A stretch of DNA of 64,000 nt from Glycocaulis sp051859565 (GCF_051859565.1 NZ_JBHYFK010000008.1:62001-126000), one strand, 5' to 3'. Counted from the stretch's first letter, positions 1 to 9,849 are shown. Notes: generated from the sequence alone by a model not told the origin. Numbers and translations are program-made.

Positions 1-1953
1 TTCGAGGCGGCGATGGCTGACCATTCGGCTGAAGTTGCGGCGATTGCCAATAATCCCGAAGCGCCCACGTTTGAAAACACGCTTCTGGCCATGGAGATGG
101 CGGGCAGCGGCCTGAGCCGCGTCGGGGCGGTGTTCGGCAATCTGACCAGCTCGGCCTCGAATGAGGAGTTGCGGTCCATCCAGCGTGATGTCAGCCCGAT
201 GCTGGCCCGCCACAGCGCATCGATCACGCTCAATGCAGACTTGTTTGCCCGCATCGACACGCTCTTCCAGAACCGTGCCGATCTGAACCTGACCGACGAG
301 CAGGCCCGGCTTCTGGAAGTCTATCACGACAATTTCGTCCGCGCCGGCGCCCAGCTGACCGAGGAGGAGCGTGAGCGCTTTGCAGAGATCCGTTCCGAGC
401 TCGCGACGCTTTACACCCAGTTCTCCCAGAACGAGCTCGGCGACCGGGAACTCTGGTATATGGAACTGCCGGAAAGCGCCCTGGAAGACCTGCCTGCGTC
501 CATGGTCAGCGCCGCCCGCGCTGCCGCCCGCGCGCGGGACATGGATGGCCATATCATCACGCTGGACCGCTCCAGCGTGGAGCCTTTCCTGGAGACCTCG
601 CCGGACCGCGAGCTGCGCGAACGTGCCTGGCGCGGCTTCTATAATCGCGGCAATAACGACAACGAGTTCAACAACAACCAGCTGATCCGCGATATTCTGG
701 CTCTGCGTCAGGAGCAGGCGCAGATGCTCGGCTTTGAAAGCTGGGCCCACTACCGCACCGGCGGCACGATGGCGGAAACGCCTGAAGCGGCGATCGACCT
801 GATGGAACAGGTCTGGTGGCCGGCCCGGCAGCGCGCGCTTGAAGAGCTCGCTGATATCCAGGCCATGATCGATGCCGAAGGCGGCGATTATGAAGCCGAG
901 GGCTGGGACTGGCGCTATTATACCCAGCGCGTGCGTGAGGAACGCTACAGCATCGATCCGTCAGAAGTGGCCCAGTATCTAGAGCTGGACCGGATGATCG
1001 ACGCGATGTTCTACACCTCGGAGCGTCTGTTCAACATCACCTTCCACGAGCGCAACGACATCCCGGTTTACCATCCTGATGTCCGCGTGTGGGAAGTCCA
1101 TAATGCCGATGGGGAGGTGATCGCTCTGTTCTACGGCGATTATTTCGCCCGCCAGGGCAAGCGCTCCGGCGCGTGGATGAGTGCGTTCCGCGCCCAGAAC
1201 GGGATTACGGGCGATATCCCGCTCATCCTGAACAACTGCAACTACAACAAGCCGGAAGATGGTGAGCCCGCGCTCATTTCCTTCACGGACGCGACGACGC
1301 TCTTCCACGAGCTGGGTCACGGCCTGCATGGCATTCTCTCGAACACGGACTATCCGTCGCTGGCGGGCACCTCCGTGGACCGCGATTTCGTGGAATTCCC
1401 GGCGCAGATCCTCGAGCACTGGCTGGCCCAGCCGGAAATCCTCGAGACCTACGCAACCCACTATGAGACCGGCGAGCCGATGCCGCGCGAACTGCTTGAG
1501 CGGGTGCTGGAAGCCCAGACCTTCAATGCCGGTTTCGAGAATGTCGAATTCCTCAATTCCGGTTTTGTCGACATGGCCTTCCACCTGGAAGAAAACCCGT
1601 CGGAGATCGATGTGGAGGCTTTTGAAGCCGAGGTGCTGGAAAGCCGTCAGAATCTGCGCCAGATCCCGATGCGTCACCGCTCGGCCCACTTCCTGCACAG
1701 CTTCTCCGGCGAGGGCTATGCGGCGGGCTATTACAGCTATCTGTGGGCGGGCGTGCTCGATAATGACGGCTTTGCCGCCTTTGAAGAAGCAGGCGACATC
1801 TTCGATCCGGAAACCGCGCAGCGCCTCTATGAGGTGTTTTCGGGGGGCAATACGCGTCCGGCCATGGAGATGTATACCGGTTTCCGCGGGCGTGAGCCTT
1901 CGGTGGAGCCGCTGCTGCGCAACCGGGGCCTGCTGACCGAAGTCGAAGGCTAG
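1..1953 (+). CDS. M3 family zinc oligopeptidase (Dcp/OpdA-like), 5' end outside window
   Basis: Zinc metallopeptidase of the M3 family (dipeptidyl carboxypeptidase/oligopeptidase A), which degrades short peptides. The frame is open from base 1 through the first ATG at 13. Family members have further N-terminal sequence before this point, so the true start lies upstream and the ATG at 13 is probably internal. The HExxH zinc motif (HELGH) is near residue 432 counted from base 13, with the expected downstream Glu in the VEFPAQ segment. About 646 residues are visible against roughly 680-720 usual. The C-terminus is complete and a strong intrinsic terminator follows. Dcp and OpdA cannot be separated without the N-terminus, so cell location is undecided. 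Confidence 0.93.
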   Translation, partial: FEAAMADHSAEVAAIANNPEAPTFENTLLAMEMAGSGLSRVGAVFGNLTSSASNEELRSIQRDVSPMLARHSASITLNADLFARIDTLFQNRADLNLTDEQARLLEVYHDNFVRAGAQLTEEERERFAEIRSELATLYTQFSQNELGDRELWYMELPESALEDLPASMVSAARAAARARDMDGHIITLDRSSVEPFLETSPDRELRERAWRGFYNRGNNDNEFNNNQLIRDILALRQEQAQMLGFESWAHYRTGGTMAETPEAAIDLMEQVWWPARQRALEELADIQAMIDAEGGDYEAEGWDWRYYTQRVREERYSIDPSEVAQYLELDRMIDAMFYTSERLFNITFHERNDIPVYHPDVRVWEVHNADGEVIALFYGDYFARQGKRSGAWMSAFRAQNGITGDIPLILNNCNYNKPEDGEPALISFTDATTLFHELGHGLHGILSNTDYPSLAGTSVDRDFVEFPAQILEHWLAQPEILETYATHYETGEPMPRELLERVLEAQTFNAGFENVEFLNSGFVDMAFHLEENPSEIDVEAFEAEVLESRQNLRQIPMRHRSAHFLHSFSGEGYAAGYYSYLWAGVLDNDGFAAFEEAGDIFDPETAQRLYEVFSGGNTRPAMEMYTGFRGREPSVEPLLRNRGLLTEVEG

Positions 1954-1979
1954 ACCCGCGACTGCGTCGTGAATGAGAA

Positions 1980-2016
1980 GGGCGCGCTTCTTGCCGGAGC
2001 GCGCCCTTTTCTTTTC
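1980..2016 (+). terminator. Intrinsic terminator after the M3 peptidase
   Basis: Perfect 8-bp GC stem (GGGCGCGC / GCGCGCCC, 1980-1987 and 1999-2006) with an 11-nt loop, followed by TTTTCTTTTCC. It lies 27 bases past the peptidase stop and upstream of the phosphoesterase gene on the same strand, so it separates the two units. Confidence 0.85.
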
Positions 2017-2092
2017 CACCCGCTTTCACACAACTGACAAACGCCCCGCCTAGAGAGTTACGCCACCCGTCTGCTCAGGAAGGATCTGTTCC

Positions 2093-4054
2093 ATGCTCCG
2101 CCATGCCCGTTTCGGTCTTGCCCTTTTCGCCCTTGCCGCCCTGCCGGCAACGGCGCTGGCCGATGCACCCTGGATTGCGTCTCCTGAAGTGATTGAGGGC
2201 GCGTCTGACGGCTTTGTGGGCGGTGTCGTGTTCGAGGACCTCAATGGCGACGGCGTCTATCAGCGTGATGAGCCGGGCGTGCAGCACGTCCTGGTGTCCA
2301 ACGGGCGGGATGTGACGGTGACGAACCGGGTGGGGGCCTACACCCTGCCGGTACGAGAGGATATGGACCTCTTCGTCATACAGCCTTCGGGCTTCCGCGT
2401 GCCGGTCAATGAGCGCCAGATCCCGCAGTTTTCCCATACCCACAAGCCGGGCGGTACGCCGGAGGCTCTTCGCTATGGCGGCCTGCCGGACACGGGCGCT
2501 GCCCCCCGGGCGGTCAATTTCCCGCTGCGCCGGGTGGAAGGTGATGATGCTTTCACGTGTGCGATTATTGGCGACAGCCAGACCTATTCCAATTTCGAGA
2601 TCAGCCAGCTGCGTGACAGCGCGATTGCCGACCTTGTTGCCAGCGGCCTCTCCGGCAATGACTGCATGCTCTATCTGGGCGATGTGGTGGGCGACGATCT
2701 TGATCTGCTGACGCGGGTCTTTGAGGTCGGATCAGCCGTTGGCGTGCCGCAATGGGCGCTGCCGGGCAATCACGATCTCGATCTGGACGCCAGGTCTCAT
2801 GCCAACTCGGTCGACACATGGCGCAGGCTTTATGGCCCTGCCTATTATGCCTTCGAGATTGGCGAGGTCAGCTTCATCGTCCTCAACAATATCTACTTCC
2901 CTTGCGGGATTGAGGATGCGGACGTGCCGGGCCGCGAGTTCTGCACCGAGAGCGAGCGCGCCCGCTATAATGCGCGCGTTGACAATGTGCAGATGGAATG
3001 GCTGGCAAACCTCCTTGAGCATATCGATGAAGACCGGCTTATCGTCATCGCCCACCACGCGCCATTTGTGAGCTTTGTGGACGCGGCGAGCCCGGTTCAC
3101 CAGACAGACAATGCTGCGGCCATATACGCGCTGCTGGAGGGCCGTGAGGCGCTGTCCCTATCGGGCCATACCCATACCACCGAGAACCATTCTCCCGGCC
3201 AGTATTTTGAAGGCTGGCAGGAAAGCGTGGGCGTCGGCCCGCTGCCTTTCCGCCATATCATTGCCGGGGCGGCATCAGGAAACTGGTGGCAGGGTGATTT
3301 CAATCTCGATGGTGATGCGCAGGCCTTGCAGCGCATGGGCGCGCCCAAGGGCGTGCTGATGATCGACTTTGCGGGTACGGCCTATCAGGAGCGCTATGTG
3401 GGCTCGCGGCTCGGTGAAGAGCGTGGCCAATGGGTCGATTTCAACACGCCCGCCTTCCGCAGCTGGTTTGATGTGCTCAATGCCTGGCGCGGCGAGCCCT
3501 GGCAGGAGCGCGACCCGGTCCCGCCCGTTTCCATCAACGATTTGCCGGATACGCGTATCCTGACCCGCCAGGATCTGGCCGAAGGCACGTATCTCACCGC
3601 CAATGTATGGAATGGCGCGGCGGAAACCATTGTCGAGGCGCGTATCCATAACGGTGCGGCCTTCGCACTGGAGCGCACGCAGGAAGGCGCGGGCGAGGCG
3701 GTGCGTATAGGCGCGATGTATGCCGACCCGTTCGCCGTGCAGCGTCAGGCGAGTGTCGGGCGCTATGCGGTCGAGAGCCGGTCGGGCGAGGAGCGCAATC
3801 AGGGCTTTGAAGCCTTTCAGGGGCGCAGCTTCCGTGGAACACCTCAGCCGCAAAGCTCGCTGGCTGACCGCAACATGCATCTGTGGACAGCGCGCCTGCC
3901 CGCCGATCTGGCCGAAGGCGTTCACCGCCTGACCGTCACCAGCACGGACCGGCACGGGCTCCGCTATAGCGATACGATTGTGTTCGAGGTACGCGGGGAA
4001 CGCCCGCCTGCCCGCTTCCGCACCGATGTGTGGGAGGCGGGGGCGGTCAACTGA
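2093..4054 (+). CDS. Secreted calcineurin-like metallophosphoesterase
   Basis: Exported phosphoesterase of the calcineurin superfamily, 653 residues. It starts with a signal peptide (hydrophobic run then ALADAP, cleavage near residue 23). An N-terminal beta-sandwich-like segment with a dockerin-like EDLNGDGVYQ stretch follows at about 40-60. The catalytic domain shows all metal-binding motifs in order: GDSQ (about 160), GDVVGD (about 200), GNHD (about 225), HHAP (about 325) and SGHTHTTEN (about 357). About 200 further residues form a C-terminal domain as in the metallophos_N/metallophos/metallophos_C architecture. Substrate unknown; a phosphodiester or phosphomonoester outside the cytoplasm is likely. 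The start is the ATG right before the signal peptide. It stands alone, convergent with the aminotransferase gene. Confidence 0.88.
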   Translation: MLRHARFGLALFALAALPATALADAPWIASPEVIEGASDGFVGGVVFEDLNGDGVYQRDEPGVQHVLVSNGRDVTVTNRVGAYTLPVREDMDLFVIQPSGFRVPVNERQIPQFSHTHKPGGTPEALRYGGLPDTGAAPRAVNFPLRRVEGDDAFTCAIIGDSQTYSNFEISQLRDSAIADLVASGLSGNDCMLYLGDVVGDDLDLLTRVFEVGSAVGVPQWALPGNHDLDLDARSHANSVDTWRRLYGPAYYAFEIGEVSFIVLNNIYFPCGIEDADVPGREFCTESERARYNARVDNVQMEWLANLLEHIDEDRLIVIAHHAPFVSFVDAASPVHQTDNAAAIYALLEGREALSLSGHTHTTENHSPGQYFEGWQESVGVGPLPFRHIIAGAASGNWWQGDFNLDGDAQALQRMGAPKGVLMIDFAGTAYQERYVGSRLGEERGQWVDFNTPAFRSWFDVLNAWRGEPWQERDPVPPVSINDLPDTRILTRQDLAEGTYLTANVWNGAAETIVEARIHNGAAFALERTQEGAGEAVRIGAMYADPFAVQRQASVGRYAVESRSGEERNQGFEAFQGRSFRGTPQPQSSLADRNMHLWTARLPADLAEGVHRLTVTSTDRHGLRYSDTIVFEVRGERPPARFRTDVWEAGAVN

Positions 4055-4067
4055 CCAGGCTAGCCGG

Positions 4068-5255
4068 TCAGGGCTGGAAATAGCCCTTCAGATTGCGGGC
4101 CGCCTGGCGGATGCGCTGTTCGTTCTCGACCAGCGCGAGCCGGATATGGGTATCGCCGCGCTCGCCAAAGCCAAGGCCGGGGGCCACCGCCACGCCGGTC
4201 TTCTCCATCAGGTCCTTGGCAAACTCCACCGAGCCCATATGGGCAAAGCGCTCTGGTATGGGCGCCCAGGCGAACATGGTGGCGGGCGGCGAGGGGATGT
4301 CGAACCCGGCGCGCGAGAAGCTTTCCACCAGCACGTCGCGGCGCTTCTTGTAGGTCTCGCGGGCGATGGCGACATGATCCTGCGGGCCGTCAAGCGCCGC
4401 CACGGCCGCGATCTGTACCGGCGTGAAGGCACCGTAATCGAGATAGGATTTCACCCGCTTCAGTGCCGCGATCAGGCGCGCTGACCCGGCGGCAAAGCCG
4501 ATACGCCAGCCGGGCATGGAATAGGTTTTCGACATGGAGGTGAACTCCACCGCCACATCGCGCGCGCCCTCGACCTGCAGGATGGAGGGGGGCGGGTTGC
4601 CGTCGAAATAAATCTCCGAATAGGCGAGATCGGAGATGAGAACGATGTCGTTGGCTTTGGCGACCTTCACCGCCTCGCGGTAGAAATCGAGATCGACCAC
4701 CTGCGCGGTCGGGTTGGACGGGAAGTTCAGCACCATGGCCGACGGAGCCGGGACCGAGCGCTTGCAGGCGGTCACCGCGTCGGCGAGGAATTGTTCAGGC
4801 GAGTTGAAGCTGACCGCGCGAACGGCAGCCCCGGCAATGATGAAGCCGAACATGTGGATGGGGTAGGACGGGTCGGGCACGATGATGACATCGCCCGGCG
4901 CGGTGATCGCCTGCGCCAGATTGGCGAGGCCTTCCTTGGAGCCAAGCGTGACGCACACTTCGGTTTCCGGGTTCAGACCCACATCAAACCGGCGCTCGTA
5001 ATAGCGGGTGAAGGCGCGGCGCAGGGACGGCACGCCCTGGCTGGCTGAATAGCGGTGCGCGCGCGGGTCGGCGGCGACTTCTTTGAGCTTCTCCACGATA
5101 TGCGGCGCGGGCGCGAGATCGGGATTGCCCATGCCGAAATCGATGATGTCGCGACCCTCCTTGCGCCACGCCGCCTTCATCCGGTTCACTTCGGCGAAGA
5201 CGTAAGGCGGCAGGCGGCGTTCGCGGTAGAAAGTGTCGTTGCCCGACTGGCCCAT
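4068..5255 (-). CDS. PLP-dependent class I aminotransferase (AlaC / LL-DAP aminotransferase-like)
   Basis: Fold-type I aminotransferase of 395 residues. It shows the family landmarks: GMGNPDLAPAP near the N-terminus (substrate specificity region), SKEGLANLAQA, the PSNPTAQ asparagine motif, the YSEIYFDG aspartate/tyrosine region and SMSKTYSMPGWRIGF with the PLP-binding lysine at residue 243. Closest families are AlaC (glutamate-pyruvate aminotransferase) and proteins annotated as LL-diaminopimelate aminotransferase; sequence reading alone does not settle the amino donor. It ends 14 bases from the convergent phosphoesterase gene. Its start lies 6 bases beyond the stop of the ABC permease gene, so it is probably the third gene of that leftward unit, although the functions look unrelated. 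Confidence 0.88.
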   Translation of the reverse strand: MGQSGNDTFYRERRLPPYVFAEVNRMKAAWRKEGRDIIDFGMGNPDLAPAPHIVEKLKEVAADPRAHRYSASQGVPSLRRAFTRYYERRFDVGLNPETEVCVTLGSKEGLANLAQAITAPGDVIIVPDPSYPIHMFGFIIAGAAVRAVSFNSPEQFLADAVTACKRSVPAPSAMVLNFPSNPTAQVVDLDFYREAVKVAKANDIVLISDLAYSEIYFDGNPPPSILQVEGARDVAVEFTSMSKTYSMPGWRIGFAAGSARLIAALKRVKSYLDYGAFTPVQIAAVAALDGPQDHVAIARETYKKRRDVLVESFSRAGFDIPSPPATMFAWAPIPERFAHMGSVEFAKDLMEKTGVAVAPGLGFGERGDTHIRLALVENEQRIRQAARNLKGYFQP

Positions 5256-5261
5256 AGCCGC

Positions 5262-6734
5262 CTATTCCTCGTCCCTGACAGGTTTCTTACGTGAGAAGAC
5301 GCGCTTGACGGAGTCGGCATTGGCGTGGCCCAGCGCGCCCTGCTGGAACACGGACGCCGCGCCCCACAGCACCACAATCAGTGTCAGCAGCATCACGGCG
5401 GTGGTGCCGGCAATCTCCCACAAAGGCGGATCGGATGGCAGGCGCGCAATCATGATGAAGGGCGTCCAGATAGGCACCCATGACACGATCTGGACAGCGA
5501 CGGAATCAATCGAGCGCATGGCGAAGACGAGGATCATCAAGGGCAGCATCAGCACCAGGATAAGCGGGCTCATCAGGGTCTGCGCATCGTGCAGCGTCTC
5601 GCACAAGGAACCCAGCGCCAGGAAGATCGCGCCATACATCAGATAGCCGACGAGGAAATAGCCAAGCGCCGCCAGGAAGAGGCCCGGCTGCACGGCTTCG
5701 GCAATAAAGCCGGCAATCTCCGGGTCGATGCCCTGCAGGAAGGTGCCGGCAATCAGCATCAGCGTGGTGCCGATAAGCCCCCAGACGGCGAAGAGGGTGA
5801 AGGAGACAGCCGCGACACCCAGGAGCTTGCCGATCAGCAGATCACGCACGCGCACGGTCGATAGCAGCAGTTCGATAATCTTGCCGCCCTTTTCCTCGAT
5901 AAGGCTGGTCAGCAGCATGTTGGCCACCGAGAAGATGGCCGTCCACAACATGATGGCCAGCACCACAGCGACGATAAACGGGGCCCAGTCGGCAGCGCCG
6001 ACCTCACTGTCATCGACCGTAGCCGGGTTGAAATTGCGCATTTCCGGCTCCAGCGAGGACAGCTCGCGGATCTCTGCCGGGTCCAGCCCGCGTGCCGCCA
6101 GAGCCTGCTCGCGTACATGGTCGCGAAGCGCGCGGCGGGCGGCGCCTGACAGGCTCTGCTCGGTGACGCTGGTCGAGTAATAATTGATCAGCGGCAGGTC
6201 GGAGCCGGCTTCCTGGCTGATGAATATGGCGGCGAAGAGACTGCGCGGTCCGTCCGGTGTTGCCACCTGCCGCTCGCCGAGCAGATAGGGACGCAATTCA
6301 TCCAGCGTGCGCGCGGGGGCTTCCAGCCGGATCATGCGTCCTGTTCCTGCCGCGATCATGTCGGCGCTGCCCTGCATGCCGAGGATGTCCAGCGCGTCAT
6401 CAAGGCCGCCGAGACCAAGCGGATCTGCGTCGAAAGCCGCCAGTGCGCGTTCGCGCGTTGCCGTGTCAGCGGAGACGGCTGCGGCCGCTTCCAGGGCGGC
6501 GCGCGTCTGTTCGCGGCGTTCGCGTTCGATGGAGGCCTGTATCACGGTATCGAGACCGCGATCGGTTTCGTCGATTACGACGTAATGCCGTACCGGCTGG
6601 GCCGACTGCACCAGCGCGGGAATGGACGCGCCGATCAGCATGAAGAGCGGCACCGAGGCCAGCGACAGCCAGAAGCCCCAGGTCGCGACATAGGACAGGT
6701 ATTCGCGGCGGGCGATGAGATAGATGGCGCGCAT
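5262..6734 (-). CDS. ABC-2 type exporter permease (NatB-like)
   Basis: Integral membrane subunit of an ABC exporter, 490 residues. An N-terminal transmembrane helix (about 15-40) is followed by a large extracytoplasmic region of about 200 residues. Then comes a run of five or six hydrophobic helices from about 245 to the C-terminus, the topology of NatB/ABC-2 permeases. The motif SLIEEKGGKIIELLLSTV is the conserved cytoplasmic coupling stretch of the family. Translation starts 3 bases past the stop of the ATPase gene, so the two are translationally linked and form one transporter. NatAB of Bacillus exports sodium, but related pairs have other or unknown cargo, so the substrate is left open. 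Confidence 0.9.
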   Translation of the reverse strand: MRAIYLIARREYLSYVATWGFWLSLASVPLFMLIGASIPALVQSAQPVRHYVVIDETDRGLDTVIQASIERERREQTRAALEAAAAVSADTATRERALAAFDADPLGLGGLDDALDILGMQGSADMIAAGTGRMIRLEAPARTLDELRPYLLGERQVATPDGPRSLFAAIFISQEAGSDLPLINYYSTSVTEQSLSGAARRALRDHVREQALAARGLDPAEIRELSSLEPEMRNFNPATVDDSEVGAADWAPFIVAVVLAIMLWTAIFSVANMLLTSLIEEKGGKIIELLLSTVRVRDLLIGKLLGVAAVSFTLFAVWGLIGTTLMLIAGTFLQGIDPEIAGFIAEAVQPGLFLAALGYFLVGYLMYGAIFLALGSLCETLHDAQTLMSPLILVLMLPLMILVFAMRSIDSVAVQIVSWVPIWTPFIMIARLPSDPPLWEIAGTTAVMLLTLIVVLWGAASVFQQGALGHANADSVKRVFSRKKPVRDEE

Positions 6735-6737
6735 GGC

Positions 6738-7685
6738 TTACTGGCCTTCCACAGGCTGAAGGGGGTCACCGGCCGATACCAGCCGGACAAAGGCGTCGTG
6801 CAGATGGGGGCGCACCGGCTCGAACCGGGTAAGGCGCACGCCCGCTTCCACGCAGGCCCGCAGGACGTGCTGGGGGTCGACGCCCGGCTTCAGGGCAATC
6901 TGCCAGAGCGTCACACCATCGGCATCTTTCTCCGCGCGCGTAACCTCGCCGAACCCTGAGAGCAGGGCACTGATATCATCATCGGAGTCAACGCCAATGG
7001 TGACGAGGCGGGGCACGACGGCCAGCGCCTCATCCACCTTGCCATCGAAAATCTTCTGCCCGCGCGCCATCAGCACGATGCGGTCGCAGATGCGTTCAGC
7101 CTGAGCCATGACGTGGGTGGAGAAGAGGATGGTGCGCCCGGCGGCAGCCTGTTCGAGGATCACATCCTCCAGCATGGCCTGATTGACCGGATCAAGACCC
7201 GAGAACGGTTCGTCGAGAATGATGAAATCGGGTTCGTGAATAATGGCCGCGATGATCTGGACCTTCTGGGCCATGCCCTTGGAAAGCTCCTTGACCTTCT
7301 TGCCGGCGCTGGCGGCCAGCCCGAAGCGCTCCAGCGCTGCCGCGGCGCGTTTGCGCGCCTCCACTGCCGGGACGCCTTTGAGGCGGGCAAACAGGGCGAT
7401 GACCTGCTCGGCCGTCATCTTGCGGTACACGCCGCGCTCCTCCGGCAGGAAGCCCACCCGGTCGAGCGCGCGCAATGTCGGCGGCTGACCGAAAAGTGTC
7501 GCGCTGCCGGCATCAGGGCGGATTATGCCCAGCGCCATGCGCAGCGTTGTGGTCTTGCCGGCGCCATTGGGACCGAGAAAGCCGGTAATGGACCCTGCAG
7601 GCACCGTGAAACTGACATCCCGGACCGCCGGAAAGCCGGAAAACGTCTTGGTCAGGCCGGTTACGTCCAGTGCAGGCGTTGTCAT
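6738..7685 (-). CDS. ABC transporter ATP-binding protein (NatA-like)
   Basis: Cytoplasmic ATPase of the exporter, about 315 residues. It has a Walker A GPNGAGKTT, Q-loop region, signature LSKGMAQKVQ, Walker B ILDEPFSGLDP and the switch His in FSTHVM. An additional C-terminal domain of about 90 residues, typical of the NatA/DUF4162 type, follows. I chose the ATG at 7685 (protein begins MTTPALDVTGL) because homologous ATPases begin at this point. A GTG at 7718 would add 11 residues, and neither start has a convincing Shine-Dalgarno sequence. First gene of the leftward unit ATPase-permease-aminotransferase. Confidence 0.9.
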   Translation of the reverse strand: MTTPALDVTGLTKTFSGFPAVRDVSFTVPAGSITGFLGPNGAGKTTTLRMALGIIRPDAGSATLFGQPPTLRALDRVGFLPEERGVYRKMTAEQVIALFARLKGVPAVEARKRAAAALERFGLAASAGKKVKELSKGMAQKVQIIAAIIHEPDFIILDEPFSGLDPVNQAMLEDVILEQAAAGRTILFSTHVMAQAERICDRIVLMARGQKIFDGKVDEALAVVPRLVTIGVDSDDDISALLSGFGEVTRAEKDADGVTLWQIALKPGVDPQHVLRACVEAGVRLTRFEPVRPHLHDAFVRLVSAGDPLQPVEGQ

Positions 7686-7821
7686 CGTCGAAAATCCGGT
7701 TGTCTGGCGGGAAATCACACTATGTTGGAGCCGTGTTTAGGATGCCCGCCCCGGCCTGTCATCCCGGCCTGGCAATAATTCGGACACCTGACTGGGATTT
7801 AATGTGACAGGAGCGCACGAC

Positions 7822-8235
7822 ATGAGCCGGGCCGGTACCTTTCCGCTGGATTTTTCATCTCTGACGCCGCCGCGTGAGCCGTGCTGGTTCCTCGCCTTGC
7901 CGGAGGGTTTTGACAGCCCGGCCGAGGCCCATAAGCGCACGGCGCCGGTTGCCATGACGCCAGCGGATGCGCTGGCTCGTTTCAAGGCAATCGCCCTTGC
8001 TGCGCCGCGCACGCGCCTTGTCAGCGAGGCCGGCCTGCAGGTGGAGCTGGAGCAGAAAAGCGCAGTCTTCGGCTTTACCGACAAGATCACAGCCGAAGCG
8101 ATGGCGGCAGGACCGGACAGGGCCGTGCTGGCGGTCTATTCGCGCGCGCTGGTGGGGTATTACGATTTTGGTGTTAACCGCAAACGCGTCACGCGCTGGC
8201 TGGATGCGTTCTACGCTGCAGGCAGGGCGAAATAG
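7822..8235 (+). CDS. DUF1499 family protein
   Basis: Protein of 137 residues that I place in DUF1499 from its C-terminal half. The stretch with SRALVGYYDFGVNRKRVTRWL matches the family's usual ending (R-VG-D-GVNRKRV). The N-terminal PREPCWFLALPEGF resembles its start. Biochemical function is unknown. The ATG at 7822 is preferred over the GTG at 7804 because CAGGAG at 7808-7813 lies 8 bases before it. No signal peptide is visible. The last 25 bases overlap, tail to tail, the end of the DinB-like gene on the other strand. Confidence 0.7.
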   Translation: MSRAGTFPLDFSSLTPPREPCWFLALPEGFDSPAEAHKRTAPVAMTPADALARFKAIALAAPRTRLVSEAGLQVELEQKSAVFGFTDKITAEAMAAGPDRAVLAVYSRALVGYYDFGVNRKRVTRWLDAFYAAGRAK

Positions 8236-8708
8236 AGCAGGTCCAGAGATGGCGGCTCGGTGACACCCAGTTGGCGCAGAATGTGGCTTGCCTGACCGCG
8301 ATGATGGGTCTGGTGATTGAACAGATGGGCCAGGATCACGCCCAGCGGCAATTCCTTGGCTTCACCGCGCGTATTGCCATAGCGGATCACGGTTGCGAAG
8401 TTGGCCGGGTCCAGGCCCGCAACATAGGCGATCAGGCGCTGGTCCTCGGCCTCGCGCGCGGCGCGCAGCTCGCCAAAATTCTCGTAAAGGACGGCGTCGA
8501 GGCGGCTTGGAGCTTCGCCCTCGCCGGTTAGCCGGTAGAGCCATATACGGTCTGCGACCAGCAGATGATTAAGCGTGCCGTGCAGGCTGCGGAAATAAGC
8601 CTTCACATCCTTTTTGCGTTCGGTGTCTTTCAGCGCGGTCGCCGCGTCATAAAGCCGGGCATTGGCCCAGGCATTGTAGGCGGCAAAACGGCGGAAATGG
8701 TCGTGCAC
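8211..8708 (-). CDS. DinB family protein
   Basis: Four-helix-bundle DinB/YfiT-like protein of 165 residues. The family pattern is clear: an N-terminal YNAWANARLYDAA helix, a first ligand in LNHLLVADRIWLYR and the C-terminal LFNHQTHHRGQASHILRQLG helix with the conserved H-x3-HRG histidines that bind a divalent metal. Members include metal-dependent thiol transferases and many proteins of unknown role; despite the name, DNA-damage induction is not shown here. Its 3' end overlaps the DUF1499 gene by 25 bases. Confidence 0.9.
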   Translation of the reverse strand: MHDHFRRFAAYNAWANARLYDAATALKDTERKKDVKAYFRSLHGTLNHLLVADRIWLYRLTGEGEAPSRLDAVLYENFGELRAAREAEDQRLIAYVAGLDPANFATVIRYGNTRGEAKELPLGVILAHLFNHQTHHRGQASHILRQLGVTEPPSLDLLYFALPAA

Positions 8709-8822
8709 GGCTTTGTCTTCCCTCGCTGATGGCGATCTTTACCTGCCATCAGGTGTAGAGCAAGGAATGACCCGGTCAAATCCCGGCCCACATATCGGCA
8801 GGCCGGGATCGCCCGGTACGGC

Positions 8823-9752
8823 CTAGCGGCGTGCTATGGCCGGTTGAGCAGCAAATTGCGGTGCGATCTTCAGATCGCTGGCCCATTTGAGCTTCTCAAA
8901 CAGCAGGAGCAGCGTGCCGTTATAGTCGACCACGCGATTGATCAGCCCCTTGCGCGGCAGGTGCAGTGCGCTTTGCGGATGCTCGTGATGATGGTCGTGG
9001 ATGGCCTCGCCGCCGGTCAGCAGGGCGAGCGTCCAGTCCAGCCAGGCCGGTGTCTTCAAATGGCCGAACACGTTCACGCCCAGCGTGGTCGCGTGAAACT
9101 GCACACCGCGCGCCGTGACGGCTGCGGCGTGGAGAAGGAAGGTCAGAAGAAGCGAGCCGCCCGACAGGAAGACGGCCAGATAGATCAGGCCCGGGATGAC
9201 CAGATGCACCACCAGCGACAACCAGTTATAGTGATGATCCACCCATTTCACGCCCGGCATGTCGCGCAGCCACATGGCCAGCGGACGCTGAAGATCGTTG
9301 GGATCGCGGAAAATGATCCAGCCGAACCACGCCCACACCTTGCTCTCATGCGGGTTGTGCGGGTCGCCGGGCTTGTCCGACAGGCGGTGGTGCTGGGAAT
9401 GGTAGTTGATCCAGTCCTTGAACCGGCCCTGCATCGCGATCACGCAATTGAGTGCGGTCAGCATCTGGGCGGGCCATTTCAGCTCGCCGGAACGGTGCTG
9501 CCAGACACGGTGCAGGACGCCGATGCCAAAATTGCAGATCACCAGGGTGACCGCGCCAACGGTCATGGCCAGCGGCACATACCACCATTGAAATGCGAGG
9601 GATTCCAGCGCAAGGCCGAGCACAATGGCGCCAATCATGCCGATGACGCCGATGGCTGGGTAGATCAGCGCGGCAAACACGCTGGTCCAGTCCAGATTGC
9701 CCCAACTTTTCTCGATTGCTTCGGAGCGGGGGTGGGCAACAATTTTCGTCAA
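8823..9752 (-). CDS. Membrane acyl-CoA/acyl-lipid desaturase (delta-9 type)
   Basis: Di-iron membrane fatty acid desaturase of 309 residues. The three histidine boxes are present: HRVWQHR (about residue 81), HSQHHR (about 118) and HDHHHEHP (about 255), between hydrophobic segments at about 28-75 and 175-215. The order matches stearoyl-CoA-type desaturases, which insert a double bond into membrane fatty acids aerobically. It is divergent from fabI with about 250 bases between, so two lipid-synthesis genes share one intergenic region. Exact position and substrate form (CoA or lipid-bound) cannot be read from sequence. Confidence 0.9.
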   Translation of the reverse strand: MTKIVAHPRSEAIEKSWGNLDWTSVFAALIYPAIGVIGMIGAIVLGLALESLAFQWWYVPLAMTVGAVTLVICNFGIGVLHRVWQHRSGELKWPAQMLTALNCVIAMQGRFKDWINYHSQHHRLSDKPGDPHNPHESKVWAWFGWIIFRDPNDLQRPLAMWLRDMPGVKWVDHHYNWLSLVVHLVIPGLIYLAVFLSGGSLLLTFLLHAAAVTARGVQFHATTLGVNVFGHLKTPAWLDWTLALLTGGEAIHDHHHEHPQSALHLPRKGLINRVVDYNGTLLLLFEKLKWASDLKIAPQFAAQPAIARR

Positions 9753-9849
9753 ACTTGATCCTCAGACTTCAGGTACAACCGGCCGCAACGGGGTGCGGTC
9801 AGGGGACAGACGCTGACATGATATGACAGCTCTGACCAGATGGTTCGGC